From positions 434,001 to 498,000 of the forward strand of contig NZ_WOCD01000005.1 in assembly GCF_009728465.1 (NCBI RefSeq): a DNA stretch of 64,000 nt, given 5' to 3'. The notes below the pieces were generated by a model that ran no database searches, was not told the origin of the DNA, and saw nothing but the letters and a program-made list of their open reading frames with translations. The translations under genes were made by a program, and so were the position numbers. Shown piece by piece: positions 17,020 to 26,832 of the stretch; positions within the stretch are counted from its first letter, which is position 1; the number at the start of each line of letters is the position of its first letter. The DNA is from Psychrosphaera haliotis. Lineage in GTDB: Bacteria; Pseudomonadota; Gammaproteobacteria; Enterobacterales; Alteromonadaceae.

Positions 17020-18204
17020 GTGTTTTCAAACATGCATAAGAACGTCTGGCTACTGATGTTCGCTCAAGCCTTAATGGGCTCTATTGGCCCTGTTGTTGTT
17101 TTTGTTGGTGGTTTTGTTGGGTTAAAGCTCGCCCCATCTCCTGTTTTAGCAACTCTGCCTATTGCTTGCATGATTGTTGGCATTGCTTGTTATATGTTGC
17201 CCGCCGTAAAGCTGCTCGCAACAATTGGTCGTAAAAAAGGCTTTTTGCTTGCTGCGAGTTGGGGGTTGATAAACTGCTTAATAACTAGTTATGCCATTTA
17301 CTTACAGCACTTTTGGATGTTCTGTTTCACCATCTTTAACTTCGGTTTTATGATTGCAAACTCCCAGCAGTTCCGCTTTGCCGCTATGGAGTCTGTTAAA
17401 GAGCAACATGCCAGTGAAGCCATTTCTGTTATGTTGATAGCAGGATTAATTGCCGCTTATATTGGGCCCGAGATTGCCTATGTTGGAAAGGATATTTTCG
17501 ACATTGAATTTGTCGGCTCTTTTGCAGTTATGTCACTTCTTTATATTCCTGCTTTATTACTTCTTTCAAAGTATGTGGATGTTCATAAAGCCACCAGCCA
17601 GGTTGAAGGCGAAGCTAGATCGTTAAAAACGATTATCTCCCAACCAATCTTCCTCGTTGCCATAATTTCTGCAACCGTTGCATTTAGTGTCATGAGTTTC
17701 ATTATGACCGCAACACCTATCAGTATGCATGTTCATCATGGCTTTGATATGGCCGATACTAAATGGGTAATTCAAAGTCACATTATCGCCATGTATCTGC
17801 CTTCTTTTTTCACTGGCTCTTTAGTAAAGCGCTTTGGTCACAAAAAAATGATCATTTCTGGCGTTATTATCTTCTTTTTATGCCTATTGATCGGATTTTT
17901 AGGAAAAGAGTATGTTCATTACTGGGCGTCATTGGTACTGTTAGGTGTTGGGTGGAACTTTATGTTCATATCTGCAACATCCTTGCTTCCCAAGAGCTAC
18001 GAGCCAGAAGAACGGTTTAGAGTGCAAGGGTTTAACGACTTGATAATGTTCTCTTGCCAAGCCATAGCATCGCTCTCCGCTGGGTGGGTAATAAAGTCGT
18101 ACGGTTGGAATAGTTTGCTAACTATGTGTATTCCACTGCTACTGTTAACTCTGTGGATAGTTTATGTTTGGCAAAAAAGCAGAAAAAATAATAATAACGT
18201 TTAG
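17020..18204 (+). CDS. MFS transporter
   Basis: 394 residues with about twelve hydrophobic segments and the major-facilitator loop motif between helices 2 and 3 in degenerate form (TIGRKKG). A matching basic loop VKRFGHKK lies in the second half. No family-specific substrate motif is recognisable. GTG at 17020 has GGA upstream; an ATG at 17032 is an alternative. It ends nine bases before a sodium/amino acid symporter gene, and the two probably form one transport operon. Confidence 0.85.
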   Translation: MFSNMHKNVWLLMFAQALMGSIGPVVVFVGGFVGLKLAPSPVLATLPIACMIVGIACYMLPAVKLLATIGRKKGFLLAASWGLINCLITSYAIYLQHFWMFCFTIFNFGFMIANSQQFRFAAMESVKEQHASEAISVMLIAGLIAAYIGPEIAYVGKDIFDIEFVGSFAVMSLLYIPALLLLSKYVDVHKATSQVEGEARSLKTIISQPIFLVAIISATVAFSVMSFIMTATPISMHVHHGFDMADTKWVIQSHIIAMYLPSFFTGSLVKRFGHKKMIISGVIIFFLCLLIGFLGKEYVHYWASLVLLGVGWNFMFISATSLLPKSYEPEERFRVQGFNDLIMFSCQAIASLSAGWVIKSYGWNSLLTMCIPLLLLTLWIVYVWQKSRKNNNNV

Positions 18205-18213
18205 GATTTTTAG

Positions 18214-19568
18214 ATGGAATGGTTAATTAATGTAACAGCCGCATTCTCCAATTTTGTATGGGGAATGCCAATGATAGTGTGGCTTGTTGGCGGCGGTATC
18301 TTTTTCTCAATATACTCGCGGTTAATTCCCTTCCGTTACTTGTCTCATGGCATCAGCTTACTAACAGGCAAGCATGATCATGATTCAGAAAAGGGTGACC
18401 TTACTCACGCGCAGGCACTATCGGCAGCGCTAGCCGGTACAGTGGGCATGGGTAATATTAGTGGCGTGGCACTCGCAATTACCGCTGGCGGTCCAGGTGC
18501 GGTTTTCTGGATGTGGCTAACGGCATTACTAGGTGTTTCCACTAAATTTTTCACCTGTTCACTTGGTGTTATGTATCGTAAAACAGATGAAAATGGAGAT
18601 GTTCATGGTGGTCCAATGTACGTCATCATGGAAGGCCTTGGTAAACGTTGGAAACCGCTTGCACTATTGTTCGCATTTGCTGGCTTGTTTGGCACTATTC
18701 CATCGTTTCAAGCTAACCAATTAACGGCTGCATTTAGAGAGGAATTGGTTCCCGATAGTTGGGTTACTAACCCAATGATGTTCAATGCCATTATAGCGGT
18801 TGTTATTACGGCCCTTGTTGCCGGCGTAATTTTAGGTGGCTTAAAACGCGTTGCTTATGTAACGAGTCGTTTAGTTCCTATCATGGCTATTAGTTATTTC
18901 TTAATGACACTTGCGGTTCTGTTTAACCATTTACCTGAGATACCGGCCATATTTTCTAGTATTTTTGTGCAAGCTTTTAAAGCTGAAGCAATATCAGGAG
19001 GTATTTTAGGTGTCATCATTATTGGTGTTTCACGCGGTGTGTTCTCAAACGAAGCCGGTATTGGTACTGAAGTTCTAGCACACGGTGCAGTTAAAACGGA
19101 CGAGCCAATAAGAGAAGGTTGGTTGGTATGTTAGGTCCAATGATCGATACGCTATTAATCTGTACTTGTACTGCTCTCGTGATTTTAGCATCTGGCATGT
19201 GGCAAGACGTTGAAGGTGTTAAAGGCGTTGAACTGACCATGCAAGTGTTTGGTCAAGAACTAGGTTTAGTTGGCCAGATACTGCTCGCTATTCAAATTCT
19301 GTTCTTAGCTGCATCAACCATGTTTACCTATTGGTATTACGGTGAAAAATGTTTTGCCTTTATGGTAGGTGACAAAAATGCCCACTTATATAAATGGTTC
19401 TATCTATTGTCTATCGTTGCTGGTTGTATTGTAACGCTCGACGTTGTGTTTAATTTCATGATTGGTATGTATGGCTTAATGGCTATTCCAACAATGCTTT
19501 CTGCGTTCCTTTTAGCACCAAAAGTAAAAGCCGCAGCTAAAGTTTATTTTGCTAAATTGGACGCTTAA
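18214..19568 (+). CDS. Sodium/alanine symporter family (AGCS) transporter, frameshifted as read
   Basis: About 451 residues when repaired. An inner-membrane Na+-coupled amino-acid symporter. The AGCS hallmark GTVGMGNISGVALAITAGGPG lies near residues 72-93, and FSNEAGIGTEVLAHGA near 275. The first frame ends at 19134 with EGWLVC; a second resumes at about 19119 with VGMLGPMIDTLLICTCTALV. Adding one T beside TT at 19119-19120 restores EGLVGMLGPMIDT, the expected family sequence. Probably intact in the organism. Confidence 0.9.
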
Positions 19569-19594
19569 AAAATGAAACGTGATGAGAAACAACA

Positions 19595-19894
19595 GTGAAC
19601 AAGTCACTAATTGGTGTTATTGCTGCACTTATTATTGCGGTCACCGTTGTTTTTCTTTGGGAAGTTAAAGTGAATGATTTTTCAACGAAAAATTATGAGC
19701 CTAAATACACTCAATGCGAAAACGTTTACGTAAGAAAAAGCCCGCATCCTTGTAATGCGGGCGATCTTATTTATATTGATGCGGATGTTGCACATCGATA
19801 TTGTACCAGCAATATCATCGCCCGTTTTGACGACAGCATATACTGCCAGTACAACGGCTTTAGAGACGACTTAGCAGAAATAACGTCATATTAA
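19595..19894 (+). CDS. Small membrane-anchored cysteine-containing protein
   Basis: 99 residues. An N-terminal hydrophobic segment (SLIGVIAALIIAVTVVFLW) is followed by a domain of about 70 residues with four cysteines spaced as two pairs (QCENV, HPCNAGD, HRYCTS, IYCQYNG), probably exported and disulphide-bonded. GTG start. It lies 26 bases after the symporter gene. The codons for SPHPCNAG form a perfect inverted repeat that works as a terminator on the other strand. I do not recognise a family; even cysteine spacing and codon structure support a real gene. Confidence 0.6.
   Translation: MNKSLIGVIAALIIAVTVVFLWEVKVNDFSTKNYEPKYTQCENVYVRKSPHPCNAGDLIYIDADVAHRYCTSNIIARFDDSIYCQYNGFRDDLAEITSY
19735..19762 (-). 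terminator. Intrinsic terminator for the aldehyde dehydrogenase gene, inside an opposite-strand gene
   Basis: GCCCGCAT (19740-19747) and ATGCGGGC (19755-19762) form an 8-bp perfect stem. On the minus strand it is followed by TTTTT (19739-19735), a canonical terminator, about 160 bases past the aldehyde dehydrogenase stop. Confidence 0.8.
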
Positions 19895-19920
19895 TTAAGC
19901 CGCTACCCCGCCATTTATCT

Positions 19921-21290
19921 TTATAATTTAGCCACTAATTTAAATAGTTTCTTTTTAAGCGATGTATAAGGTGCATATCTGATTGGTGCATCTGCCCAAA
20001 AGCTACGATGCATAATTGGCTTGAGGTGACTAAACGTATCAAATCCCCATTTACCGTGATAACTCCCCATGCCCGAATTGCCTACACCACCAAATGGTAA
20101 GTTATGGTTCACCATGAATATAACGGCATCATTGATACATAAGGTGCCAGAGCTCGTTCGCTGAGTGACTAATTTAACATTCTTATCATTGTTGCTGAAC
20201 ATATATAGCGCCAATGGTTTTTCACGACTGTTAACAAAATCTATTGATTCTTGTAGCGACTCCACTTCGATAATTGGCAACACAGGTCCAAAGATCTCTT
20301 CTTGCATCACACCACTGGTTAAATCAGGGTTTAACATCAGTGTTGGTTCAATATACTTTTCATCGCGACTAACCTGTCCACCATGCACAATCGTGTCAGA
20401 TTCGGCAGCAACATACTCAGATATACGGTCAAAGTGACGCTGATTAATGATCCTGCCATAGTCTTGCGACTCTTTTGCAGACTCACCATACTGCTTTAAT
20501 AATGACTGTTTTAAAGCTTCAATTAACGCTTTTGAGTGTTTGCGCTCAACTAGCACGTAATCTGGTGCAATACAGGTTTGCCCGGCATTTAAAAACTTTG
20601 CCCATATCAAACGATCGGCCGTCACTTTAAGATTTGCGTCGGCGTCAATAATGCACGGACTCTTGCCACCAAGCTCTAGGGTAACAGGGGTTAGATGTTC
20701 ACTGGCCGCACGCATCACTATCTTCCCAACGTTTTCACTACCGGTATACATGATGTAGTCAAATCGGAGTTTTAATAGCGCTGTAGTTTCTTCAACACCA
20801 CCTTCATAAACGGCGATAGCACTGGCATCCATATATTTAGGAATTAAAGTAGCAAGCAGTGTTGATGTTGCCGCAGCAAGTTCTGATGGTTTCAATACAA
20901 CACAGTTACCAGCGGCTATAGCAGCCACCATAGGACTTAAAACTAGTTGCAATGGATAATTCCATGCTCCCATAATTAACACAGTACCGTATGGCTCTGG
21001 ACGTATAAAGCTTCGACCAGGTTGCGCTAACATTGGTGTGGAAACGTGTTGCGGTTTGCTCCAAGACTTTAGCTGCTTAATAGAGTGCTTAATGTCTTTT
21101 AATACATATTGATATTCAGAAACGTAAGCTTCAAATTGACACTTACTAAGGTCAGAAGATAGCGCGTCATATATTGCATTTTCGTTTTCCATTAACATTC
21201 TTTTAATGCTAACAATTGCGACTTCCGCCATGACAGAGGTTTTGTTTTACCTTCGTTAAAAGTAGCTTGTAGCGTATTTAAAAATTCCAT
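19921..21290 (-). CDS. Aldehyde dehydrogenase (coniferyl-aldehyde/class 3 type), N-terminus frameshifted as read
   Basis: About 456 residues when repaired. NAD(P)-dependent oxidation of aldehydes to acids. The catalytic Glu is in VTLELGGKSP, the catalytic Cys in NAGQTCIAPDY, and PFGGVGNSGMG closes the active site. A C-terminal hydrophobic/basic tail (KKKLFKLVAKL) suggests membrane association, as in fatty-aldehyde enzymes. The uninterrupted frame starts at 21231, but the family N-terminus (MEFLNTLQATFNEGKT, then PLSWRKSQLLALK) is encoded in another frame from ATG 21290; adding one A at 21201-21204 joins them. Substrate not determinable. Confidence 0.9.
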
Positions 21291-21304
21291 CGTTTCCCAC
21301 TTAG

Positions 21305-22114
21305 TTATCGTTGGCAATGCCCGCAAAATACGGTACTGCGCTGTCCTAATCTTATTTCTTTTAGCTTTTGGTCACACTTTACACACGCTTCGCCGCTGCG
21401 CCCATAAACTAAAAGTTCTTGCGCAAAATAGCCCGGTTTACCGTCGGTTTGTATAAAGTCTTTAAGCGTTGTTCCGCCTTGCTTTATGGCGTTCGCCAAA
21501 GTCTCTTTAATATGTTGAGTAAGAACTTCATATCGTTTTTTCGATATCTTCCCTGCCGCCCGATTGGGATGTATACCAGCCTTAAACAAACTTTCGTTGG
21601 CATAAATATTACCTACGCCAACCACAACATGGTTGTCCATTATAAAGTTCTTCACAGCAACTTGTTTGTTTCTGGATTTTTCGAACAAATGAATATCTGT
21701 AAAGTCGTCGGTTAATGGCTCAGGGCCAAGTTTTCCCATTAATTCATGCTGTGTGTCTGGCGCCTGCCATAAACAAGCTCCAAAACGACGAGCATCGTTT
21801 AATCTAAGTACCGCGCCATTGCCAAATTCAATATCAATATGATCGTGCTTTAATAATGGTACCGACTTATCAACGACTCGCAAATTACCTGACATTCCCA
21901 AGTGCAAAATAATACTACCTACTTTGGTATTTAATAACAGGTATTTAGCCCTTCGACTCACTGAGTCAACCACTTGTCCTTCTGCGCTTTTCACATCATC
22001 GGGAACCGGCCAACGCAAGTTAGGGTTGCGGATTATCACTTTTGATATTTTTTGGTCGGTAATGTGAGGTGATATACCTAGCCGACTGACTTCTACTTCT
22101 GGTAATTCAGGCAT
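21305..22114 (-). CDS. mutM: Formamidopyrimidine-DNA glycosylase
   Basis: 269 residues. Excises 8-oxoguanine and formamidopyrimidines and nicks the abasic site. The catalytic N-terminal MPELPEVE is present, the H2TH region appears as [15 protein letters not shown], and the zinc finger near the C-terminus has CVKCDQ and CGHCQ. Its start overlaps the end of the upstream small gene by eight bases, indicating coupled translation. Neighbouring rpmBG is the usual gammaproteobacterial context. Confidence 0.97.
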   Translation of the reverse strand: MPELPEVEVSRLGISPHITDQKISKVIIRNPNLRWPVPDDVKSAEGQVVDSVSRRAKYLLLNTKVGSIILHLGMSGNLRVVDKSVPLLKHDHIDIEFGNGAVLRLNDARRFGACLWQAPDTQHELMGKLGPEPLTDDFTDIHLFEKSRNKQVAVKNFIMDNHVVVGVGNIYANESLFKAGIHPNRAAGKISKKRYEVLTQHIKETLANAIKQGGTTLKDFIQTDGKPGYFAQELLVYGRSGEACVKCDQKLKEIRLGQRSTVFCGHCQR

Positions 22115-22598
22115 CTAAAAGCTCTCTTGGGATAAACTGAGGTAGCATCGAATACTTTAACGCATACCAATTTCCCGTCATTTTGTTTTGTACGTATACG
22201 GACTGCTCTTGGTGATCGATGACAAATTCAAAAATTAAACCCTCTTCGTTACCCGCTAACCAAACTACAACAGGCAATGACACCGCGCTGTCTAAAACTA
22301 AAGGCACTGACTCAATTTGCTCAAGAGGTTGTTGAACCCATGTGTCTACGTATTCCTCAGGATTGGAGATAGTCGCTGTAGGGATTTTACTTAACACTCG
22401 CCAACTCGCCCCTAACCTTTGAATTTCAATACCACTAAAGTCGATAGCTTGCACTAGCTTAGAGTTTGGCACCAAAGGCTCAACAGCCATTTTTTCTGAG
22501 TTTGTAGCAAACATATTACTCGTGTAGTTAAACAGAATAATCATAAATAAACAGGCGAAAATAAGAACGTTGTTCCAGCCTTTTTGAGAAAGACGCAT
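22107..22598 (-). CDS. Membrane-anchored hypothetical protein upstream of mutM
   Basis: 163 residues with an N-terminal signal anchor ([18 protein letters not shown]) and a periplasmic domain rich in beta-strand pattern ([54 protein letters not shown]). No family is recognised. Its end overlaps the mutM start by eight bases, so the two genes are translationally coupled, although a DNA-repair role for a periplasmic protein is unlikely; the pairing may be only transcriptional. Confidence 0.75.
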   Translation of the reverse strand: MRLSQKGWNNVLIFACLFMIILFNYTSNMFATNSEKMAVEPLVPNSKLVQAIDFSGIEIQRLGASWRVLSKIPTATISNPEEYVDTWVQQPLEQIESVPLVLDSAVSLPVVVWLAGNEEGLIFEFVIDHQEQSVYVQNKMTGNWYALKYSMLPQFIPRELLDA

Positions 22599-22694
22599 AA
22601 GATTGATTCTTCTTTTTAAATAAGATTCTTAAAGATTAGCAACTTATAGGAAGAAAATTAAGGAAAAGCTGTGAATGAGGGATTTGAAGATACA

Positions 22695-22721
22695 AAAAAC
22701 CCAGCACTTGGCTGGGTTTTT
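22695..22721 (-). terminator. Intrinsic terminator of the rpmBG operon
   Basis: AAAAACCCAGC (22695-22705), loop of five, GCTGGGTTTTT (22711-22721). It lies 40 bases past the rpmG stop; the flanking A and T runs make it effective in both directions. Confidence 0.9.
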
Positions 22722-22760
22722 AAAACTTTTGCAAAAGTTTCAATAGAATCAATTTAAAGC

Positions 22761-22916
22761 TTACTTAATTTTAGCTTCTTTGAAGATCACGTGCTTACGG
22801 ATCTTTGGATCAAATTTTTTGATTTCCATCTTTTCAGGCATTAACTTCTTATTTTTATCAGTTGTATAAAAATAACCAGTTCCAGCCGTTGAAACTAAAC
22901 GAATTTTATCACGCAT
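22761..22916 (-). CDS. rpmG: 50S ribosomal protein L33
   Basis: 51 residues, starting [19 protein letters not shown] and ending [11 protein letters not shown]. This is the cysteine-free, zinc-independent form of L33. It lies 11 bases after rpmB on the same strand and before a terminator, the standard rpmBG operon. Confidence 0.97.
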   Translation of the reverse strand: MRDKIRLVSTAGTGYFYTTDKNKKLMPEKMEIKKFDPKIRKHVIFKEAKIK

Positions 22917-22927
22917 GATTTAGTTCC

Positions 22928-23164
22928 TTAAACCTTTTGACCAGCTGCACGCATATCTGCAAGCACTGAATCAATACCATTTTTATCGATGATACGCATA
23001 CCTTTAGTAGATAAACGTAATTTAACGAAACGCTTCTCACTTTCAACCCAAAAACGGTGAGTTTGTAGGTTAGGCAAGAAACGACGTCGTGTAGCATTGC
23101 GAGCGTGTGAACGGTTGTTACCAACTGTAGGACGCTTGCCAGTTACTTGGCACACTTTTGACAT
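22928..23164 (-). CDS. rpmB: 50S ribosomal protein L28
   Basis: 78 residues, start [20 protein letters not shown], with [19 protein letters not shown] and the C-terminal [16 protein letters not shown] typical of L28. First gene of rpmBG, with a sigma-70-like promoter about 90 bases upstream. Confidence 0.97.
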   Translation of the reverse strand: MSKVCQVTGKRPTVGNNRSHARNATRRRFLPNLQTHRFWVESEKRFVKLRLSTKGMRIIDKNGIDSVLADMRAAGQKV

Positions 23165-23528
23165 GTCAATTTACTCCAAAACTTAAATTCTGACGCCAAT
23201 CTAATTAACCCTTACGGCTAATTATTTGCCCGGGCATTTGAAAGGGCGCAATTTATACAGAATTTGACGCTAAAGATCAAGTTAATTCGTGTTCGCACCT
23301 CGAAAAACTCGATATTGGTCTTTTTACAATCAAAATCTGGAAAATATAACGTCAGAGTGACTAATTTAGTGGCGCGTATTCTACTTTTTTTTCGGCAACA
23401 GTACAAAGAAAAGATCACTTTTACTGGCTTCATTTCAAATTAAATTCACTTCGCCACTTTAACTAACGGATATTTAAACGAAAACCTAGATGAACAACGA
23501 GATCTTTCACTGTTCTCCTAATAAAGTA
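23165..23528. other. Intergenic region with the rpmBG promoter
   Basis: 364 bases without a convincing gene. It holds the promoter for rpmBG (23252-23280) and, on the minus strand, a GC-rich discriminator-like AGAATACGCGCC near 23370-23381 that could mark a second promoter. A 71-codon open frame here has no ribosome-binding site and no recognisable protein, and I reject it. The rest, near the end of the glycosyltransferase gene, shows nothing distinct. Confidence 0.6.
23252..23280 (-). promoter_or_regulatory. Candidate sigma-70 promoter for rpmBG
   Basis: On the minus strand, TTGATC (23280-23275), spacer of 17 bases, TATAAA (23257-23252), followed by a GC-rich stretch TGCGCCC, as expected for a growth-rate regulated ribosomal promoter. 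Confidence 0.6.
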
Positions 23529-24689
23529 CTAATCAACTTGGTAAGGAGTTTCCAGCCTAGCTTTTACTTCTCTAAAATGCTCTTGCTCGTTAGATAAGTT
23601 ATTCCAACTTTGTTTGATTAAATATTCATTGGCTAAATAATCTAAGAACTGAACACGTAAAATAGGATCAAAGTTCCAGATCTTAAGTTCAGTGATCGCA
23701 TCTGCTAACTCTTTGGGCGATTGGCAGTGCTTTACCAGACCTTGAATATTTAAAAAGGTATTGCCTAACGTGATCACTTTTTTGTTCAACAATAATGCTT
23801 CAATACCTACAGTTGAGTTTATTGTTAGTACAGCTTCGGACTCTTGAATGAGTGATGACGTTTCATTGTTATTTGCAAAAATAATTTGTGGATTTTTATG
23901 GTGTAAATCTACAAATGAGCGCGGCCAAGATGGATGTTCTTTAACGACAAACTTTACGTCCGAATCCATAAAGCTAACTGCTTTTTCGAGTTCTTCGTAA
24001 AAAGCTTCCATTGATTTAATCCATGGTGAGTGACAAACAATCTGGGTGTCATTCGGCACTTGAAATGGAACAAAGATAAATCGTTCTGGCAATGTCACTT
24101 GGGCATCATCAGATTTCCGATTCTTATGTGGTGCTCTTTTCACTAAATTAGACGACAACTCACTTTTTTCAGTGGAGCCTGAGTCCCAGTTTAAATAGAA
24201 GTTTGCATCTCTAGGCATTGAATTTAAAGCGTTCACACCTTTTGGATCAAGTACTGTTGTATTTGGAAGCAACCCGTTTTCAAACAATTGAGTTTTGATA
24301 CCGCATGCTTTGGCGACTTCATAAGGTGTTTTATTTGGTTGCTTCATGCCATTCCAGACAATGACAGTATCGATATCATGACTAGAGAAATAGCTAAAAT
24401 AGTAACTTGCTCTGCACTTTTCAATAAAACGATAGTAACGAGTAATAGCACCTAGCAATATAGGGTTAGTATTTAGAATTGGGTGCCTAACTTTCTTTCT
24501 TTCAACATGTACATTAACTAGGTCATCTAAATCAAGGTCATTAACTTGTGAGAAAAATGATGGTCGAGGAAAAGCGAAAAACTTTAGTTTTTGTAGGTGA
24601 GCCTCATCGCCTAAGAATTTCGTAAGCTTACGATAGTAGCGATAATGAGACGATACCCGCGATATAAACAAATATTTAATTTTTTTCAT
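23529..24689 (-). CDS. Capsule polysaccharide biosynthesis-type (Kdo transferase-like) protein
   Basis: 386 residues, cytoplasmic, with no signal peptide. Two halves resemble the KpsC/KpsS-type capsule synthesis family: VIVWNGMKQPNKTPYEVAK followed by QLFENGLLPNTTVLDPKGVN and PRDANFYL, then VKEHPSWPR and EAVLTINSTVGIEALLLNKKV, the nucleotide-sugar binding part. Enzymes of this group move Kdo or related sugars onto surface glycolipids. It is divergent from a GT4-type glycosyltransferase. The pair sits between rpmB and radC, genes that are adjacent in E. coli, so it is an insertion into a conserved block. Substrate unknown. Confidence 0.75.
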   Translation of the reverse strand: MKKIKYLFISRVSSHYRYYRKLTKFLGDEAHLQKLKFFAFPRPSFFSQVNDLDLDDLVNVHVERKKVRHPILNTNPILLGAITRYYRFIEKCRASYYFSYFSSHDIDTVIVWNGMKQPNKTPYEVAKACGIKTQLFENGLLPNTTVLDPKGVNALNSMPRDANFYLNWDSGSTEKSELSSNLVKRAPHKNRKSDDAQVTLPERFIFVPFQVPNDTQIVCHSPWIKSMEAFYEELEKAVSFMDSDVKFVVKEHPSWPRSFVDLHHKNPQIIFANNNETSSLIQESEAVLTINSTVGIEALLLNKKVITLGNTFLNIQGLVKHCQSPKELADAITELKIWNFDPILRVQFLDYLANEYLIKQSWNNLSNEQEHFREVKARLETPYQVD

Positions 24690-24866
24690 ATACCTAATTT
24701 AAACAACCTAACCTAAAAAAAGAGTTCTTTTACTCATCATTAGAATAAGATTCTAAGGAGATGATCGACGTAAACAAGCTTTTTTTAATATTTCCGTTAT
24801 ATTCTAGGCGTTTTACGATATTATGATGCTTCAAATTTCTTCCGCTTAACTCTAAATCCTAACAAG

Positions 24867-25967
24867 ATGACATTAATGACAAAACGAAACATTGCCATAT
24901 TTATTGATAGCCTTGGCGGCGGCGGCGCTGAGAAGGTAATGATAACGTTAGCGCGACAAATGCAGTATCAAGGTCATTATGTTCACTTTTTTATCTTAGA
25001 GCCTCGTATTGAATATACGGATAAGAGTTTAAATTATAGCGTTTTGTACGAAACCACCTGCCATCGTAAAAGTACTTCGACGGGTCGGTTAAAGCAAACA
25101 GCAAGAGACATGCAGCAACTTGTCTTACAAACGGAAAAAAGTGTCGGTAAATTTAATCTTCACTTGGCTAACCTTGACCCTTCTTGCCAAGTTGCAAATC
25201 TATGTTCATTTAAAAACATTTACTACGTTTTGCATAATGCCATGGCCCAAGAAATTAAAAGAGAAGGTAAGTTGGGCCCGTTAAAGTTATTCAGAAAGCT
25301 GAGGCAGAAGAAAGCTTATAACAACAAACATATTGTTGCTGTAAGTGAAGGCGTAGCTCAAGAAGCACTATCTGGAAAGCTTATAAAACCAGCTAGCGTA
25401 ACTACAATTTATAATCCGATTAATAAAGCTGAGATTGTAACCGCTTCTGAAGCAACAAACCCTGACATCCCTAATGAACCTTACCTTATTCACGCAGGTC
25501 GAGTTGTAAAACAGAAGCGTCATGACATTCTTTTTAAAGCGTTGAGATTAGTCCCGGATATAAAACTAGTATTGCTGTGTAAAAATATACCTAAGGCACT
25601 CAAACTTGCAAAACGTTATGGTGTCGCTGACAGAGTAATTACGCCACAGTTCCAAGACAACCCTTATGTTTGGATTAAAAATGCGAAAGCTTTAGTATCA
25701 AGTTCAGACTTTGAAGGTTTAGGGATGAACCTGATCGATAGCCTTATATGCGGTACACCTGTTGTGAGCACAGACTGTGACTTTGGCCCTAATGAAATTT
25801 TAACCGGTAACCTTGCTGACTTTTTAGTGCCAACCGGCGATCATAAAGCGCTAGCGGATAAAATAAATCAAGTACTGAAGTCACCTCCCACAATAGATAT
25901 CAATGAAGTGAGTGAAAAATTTGGACTTGAACAAGCAACACAAAAGTATTTAGAACTCATAAAATAA
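24867..25967 (+). CDS. GT4-family glycosyltransferase
   Basis: 366 residues with the GT-B fold. The N-terminal glycine-rich donor/acceptor loop is IDSLGGGGAEKVMITLARQM; the C-terminal half has AGRVVKQKRHDILFKAL and the E-x7-E region DFEGLGMNLIDSLICGTPVV, typical of retaining GT4 enzymes acting on lipid-linked or LPS-core sugars. Start at 24867, or in frame at 24876; neither has a strong ribosome-binding site. Divergent from the Kdo transferase-like gene, and likely in the same surface-glycan task. Confidence 0.88.
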   Translation: MTLMTKRNIAIFIDSLGGGGAEKVMITLARQMQYQGHYVHFFILEPRIEYTDKSLNYSVLYETTCHRKSTSTGRLKQTARDMQQLVLQTEKSVGKFNLHLANLDPSCQVANLCSFKNIYYVLHNAMAQEIKREGKLGPLKLFRKLRQKKAYNNKHIVAVSEGVAQEALSGKLIKPASVTTIYNPINKAEIVTASEATNPDIPNEPYLIHAGRVVKQKRHDILFKALRLVPDIKLVLLCKNIPKALKLAKRYGVADRVITPQFQDNPYVWIKNAKALVSSSDFEGLGMNLIDSLICGTPVVSTDCDFGPNEILTGNLADFLVPTGDHKALADKINQVLKSPPTIDINEVSEKFGLEQATQKYLELIK

Positions 25968-26030
25968 AACTAGTAATAAGGGGCGTCGTTTATTGTTAAT
26001 TTTTTTGCGACGTTTCTGTGATTCAAAAAG

Positions 26031-26705
26031 TTAGATCAATCCTCTTTCAGCAAAGCTCACCACTTCTTCATTACCAATAATGAAATGGTCTAGAGTCCTC
26101 ACGTCAATGAGTAACAGCGCGTCTTTTAATCTTTCCGTTAACCTAATATCCGATTGGCTTGGCTCACTAATGCCTGATGGATGATTGTGCGCAAAAATAA
26201 CAGCGGCTGTATTGTGTTTAATTACTGTATCTACAACCACTCTTGGGTAAACGGCTGCAGAGTCAATCGTGCCCTTAAACAATACCTCACTTTTAATAAC
26301 ACGATGTTGATTATCCAAGTGCACCAGTACAAACTGCTCATAAGGCTCATCTCTTAATAACCTATGTAAATAAATGCGAACCGCCTGTGGCGAATCTAAT
26401 AATGTATCGCGCTTCATTACCTCACTAAAATATCGATTTGAGAGTTCCAAAACGGCTTGAAGTTGCACAAACTTAGCCTGCCCCATGCCTTTAATTGCAG
26501 TAAATTGTTCAACGTTAGCGCTTAGTAATGCATTGAGTGAACCAAATTCATGAAGCGTATGGTTAGCCAAACTAACGGCATCCATTCCCGATATGCCAGT
26601 TCTAAAAAATATTGCTAAAAGCTCTGCATCGGATAATGAACTAGCTCCTTGATTGAGTAATTTTTCTCTTGGTCGGTCGGATAATCGCCATTGTTGTATC
26701 GACAT
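26031..26705 (-). CDS. radC: RadC family (JAB/MPN) protein
   Basis: 224 residues. The N-terminal helix-hairpin-helix region (ALLSANVEQFTAIKGMG) is followed by the JAB metal-binding motif in FAHNHPSGISEPSQSD. The historic repair role is disputed; the molecular function is not settled. A very strong ribosome-binding site AAGGAGG precedes the ATG. Divergent from coaBC as in E. coli. Confidence 0.95.
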   Translation of the reverse strand: MSIQQWRLSDRPREKLLNQGASSLSDAELLAIFFRTGISGMDAVSLANHTLHEFGSLNALLSANVEQFTAIKGMGQAKFVQLQAVLELSNRYFSEVMKRDTLLDSPQAVRIYLHRLLRDEPYEQFVLVHLDNQHRVIKSEVLFKGTIDSAAVYPRVVVDTVIKHNTAAVIFAHNHPSGISEPSQSDIRLTERLKDALLLIDVRTLDHFIIGNEEVVSFAERGLI

Positions 26706-26832
26706 TTTGCCTCCTTGCCATTGATGTGAGTTTTTTATGGTGAAATGGTTTCAAAACCGATAAAGTAAGCACCTAATTTGAATATAAAATATAGCCTGCT
26801 TTAGGTTAACAACCACTCAAAGCGACCGATAT

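Noticed and set aside
22909..23124. A minus-strand open frame overlapping rpmB
   Set aside because: An out-of-frame shadow of rpmB.
23218..23433. A 71-codon open frame on the minus strand in the rpmB upstream region
   Set aside because: It overlaps the predicted rpmBG promoter and has no ribosome-binding site or family resemblance.
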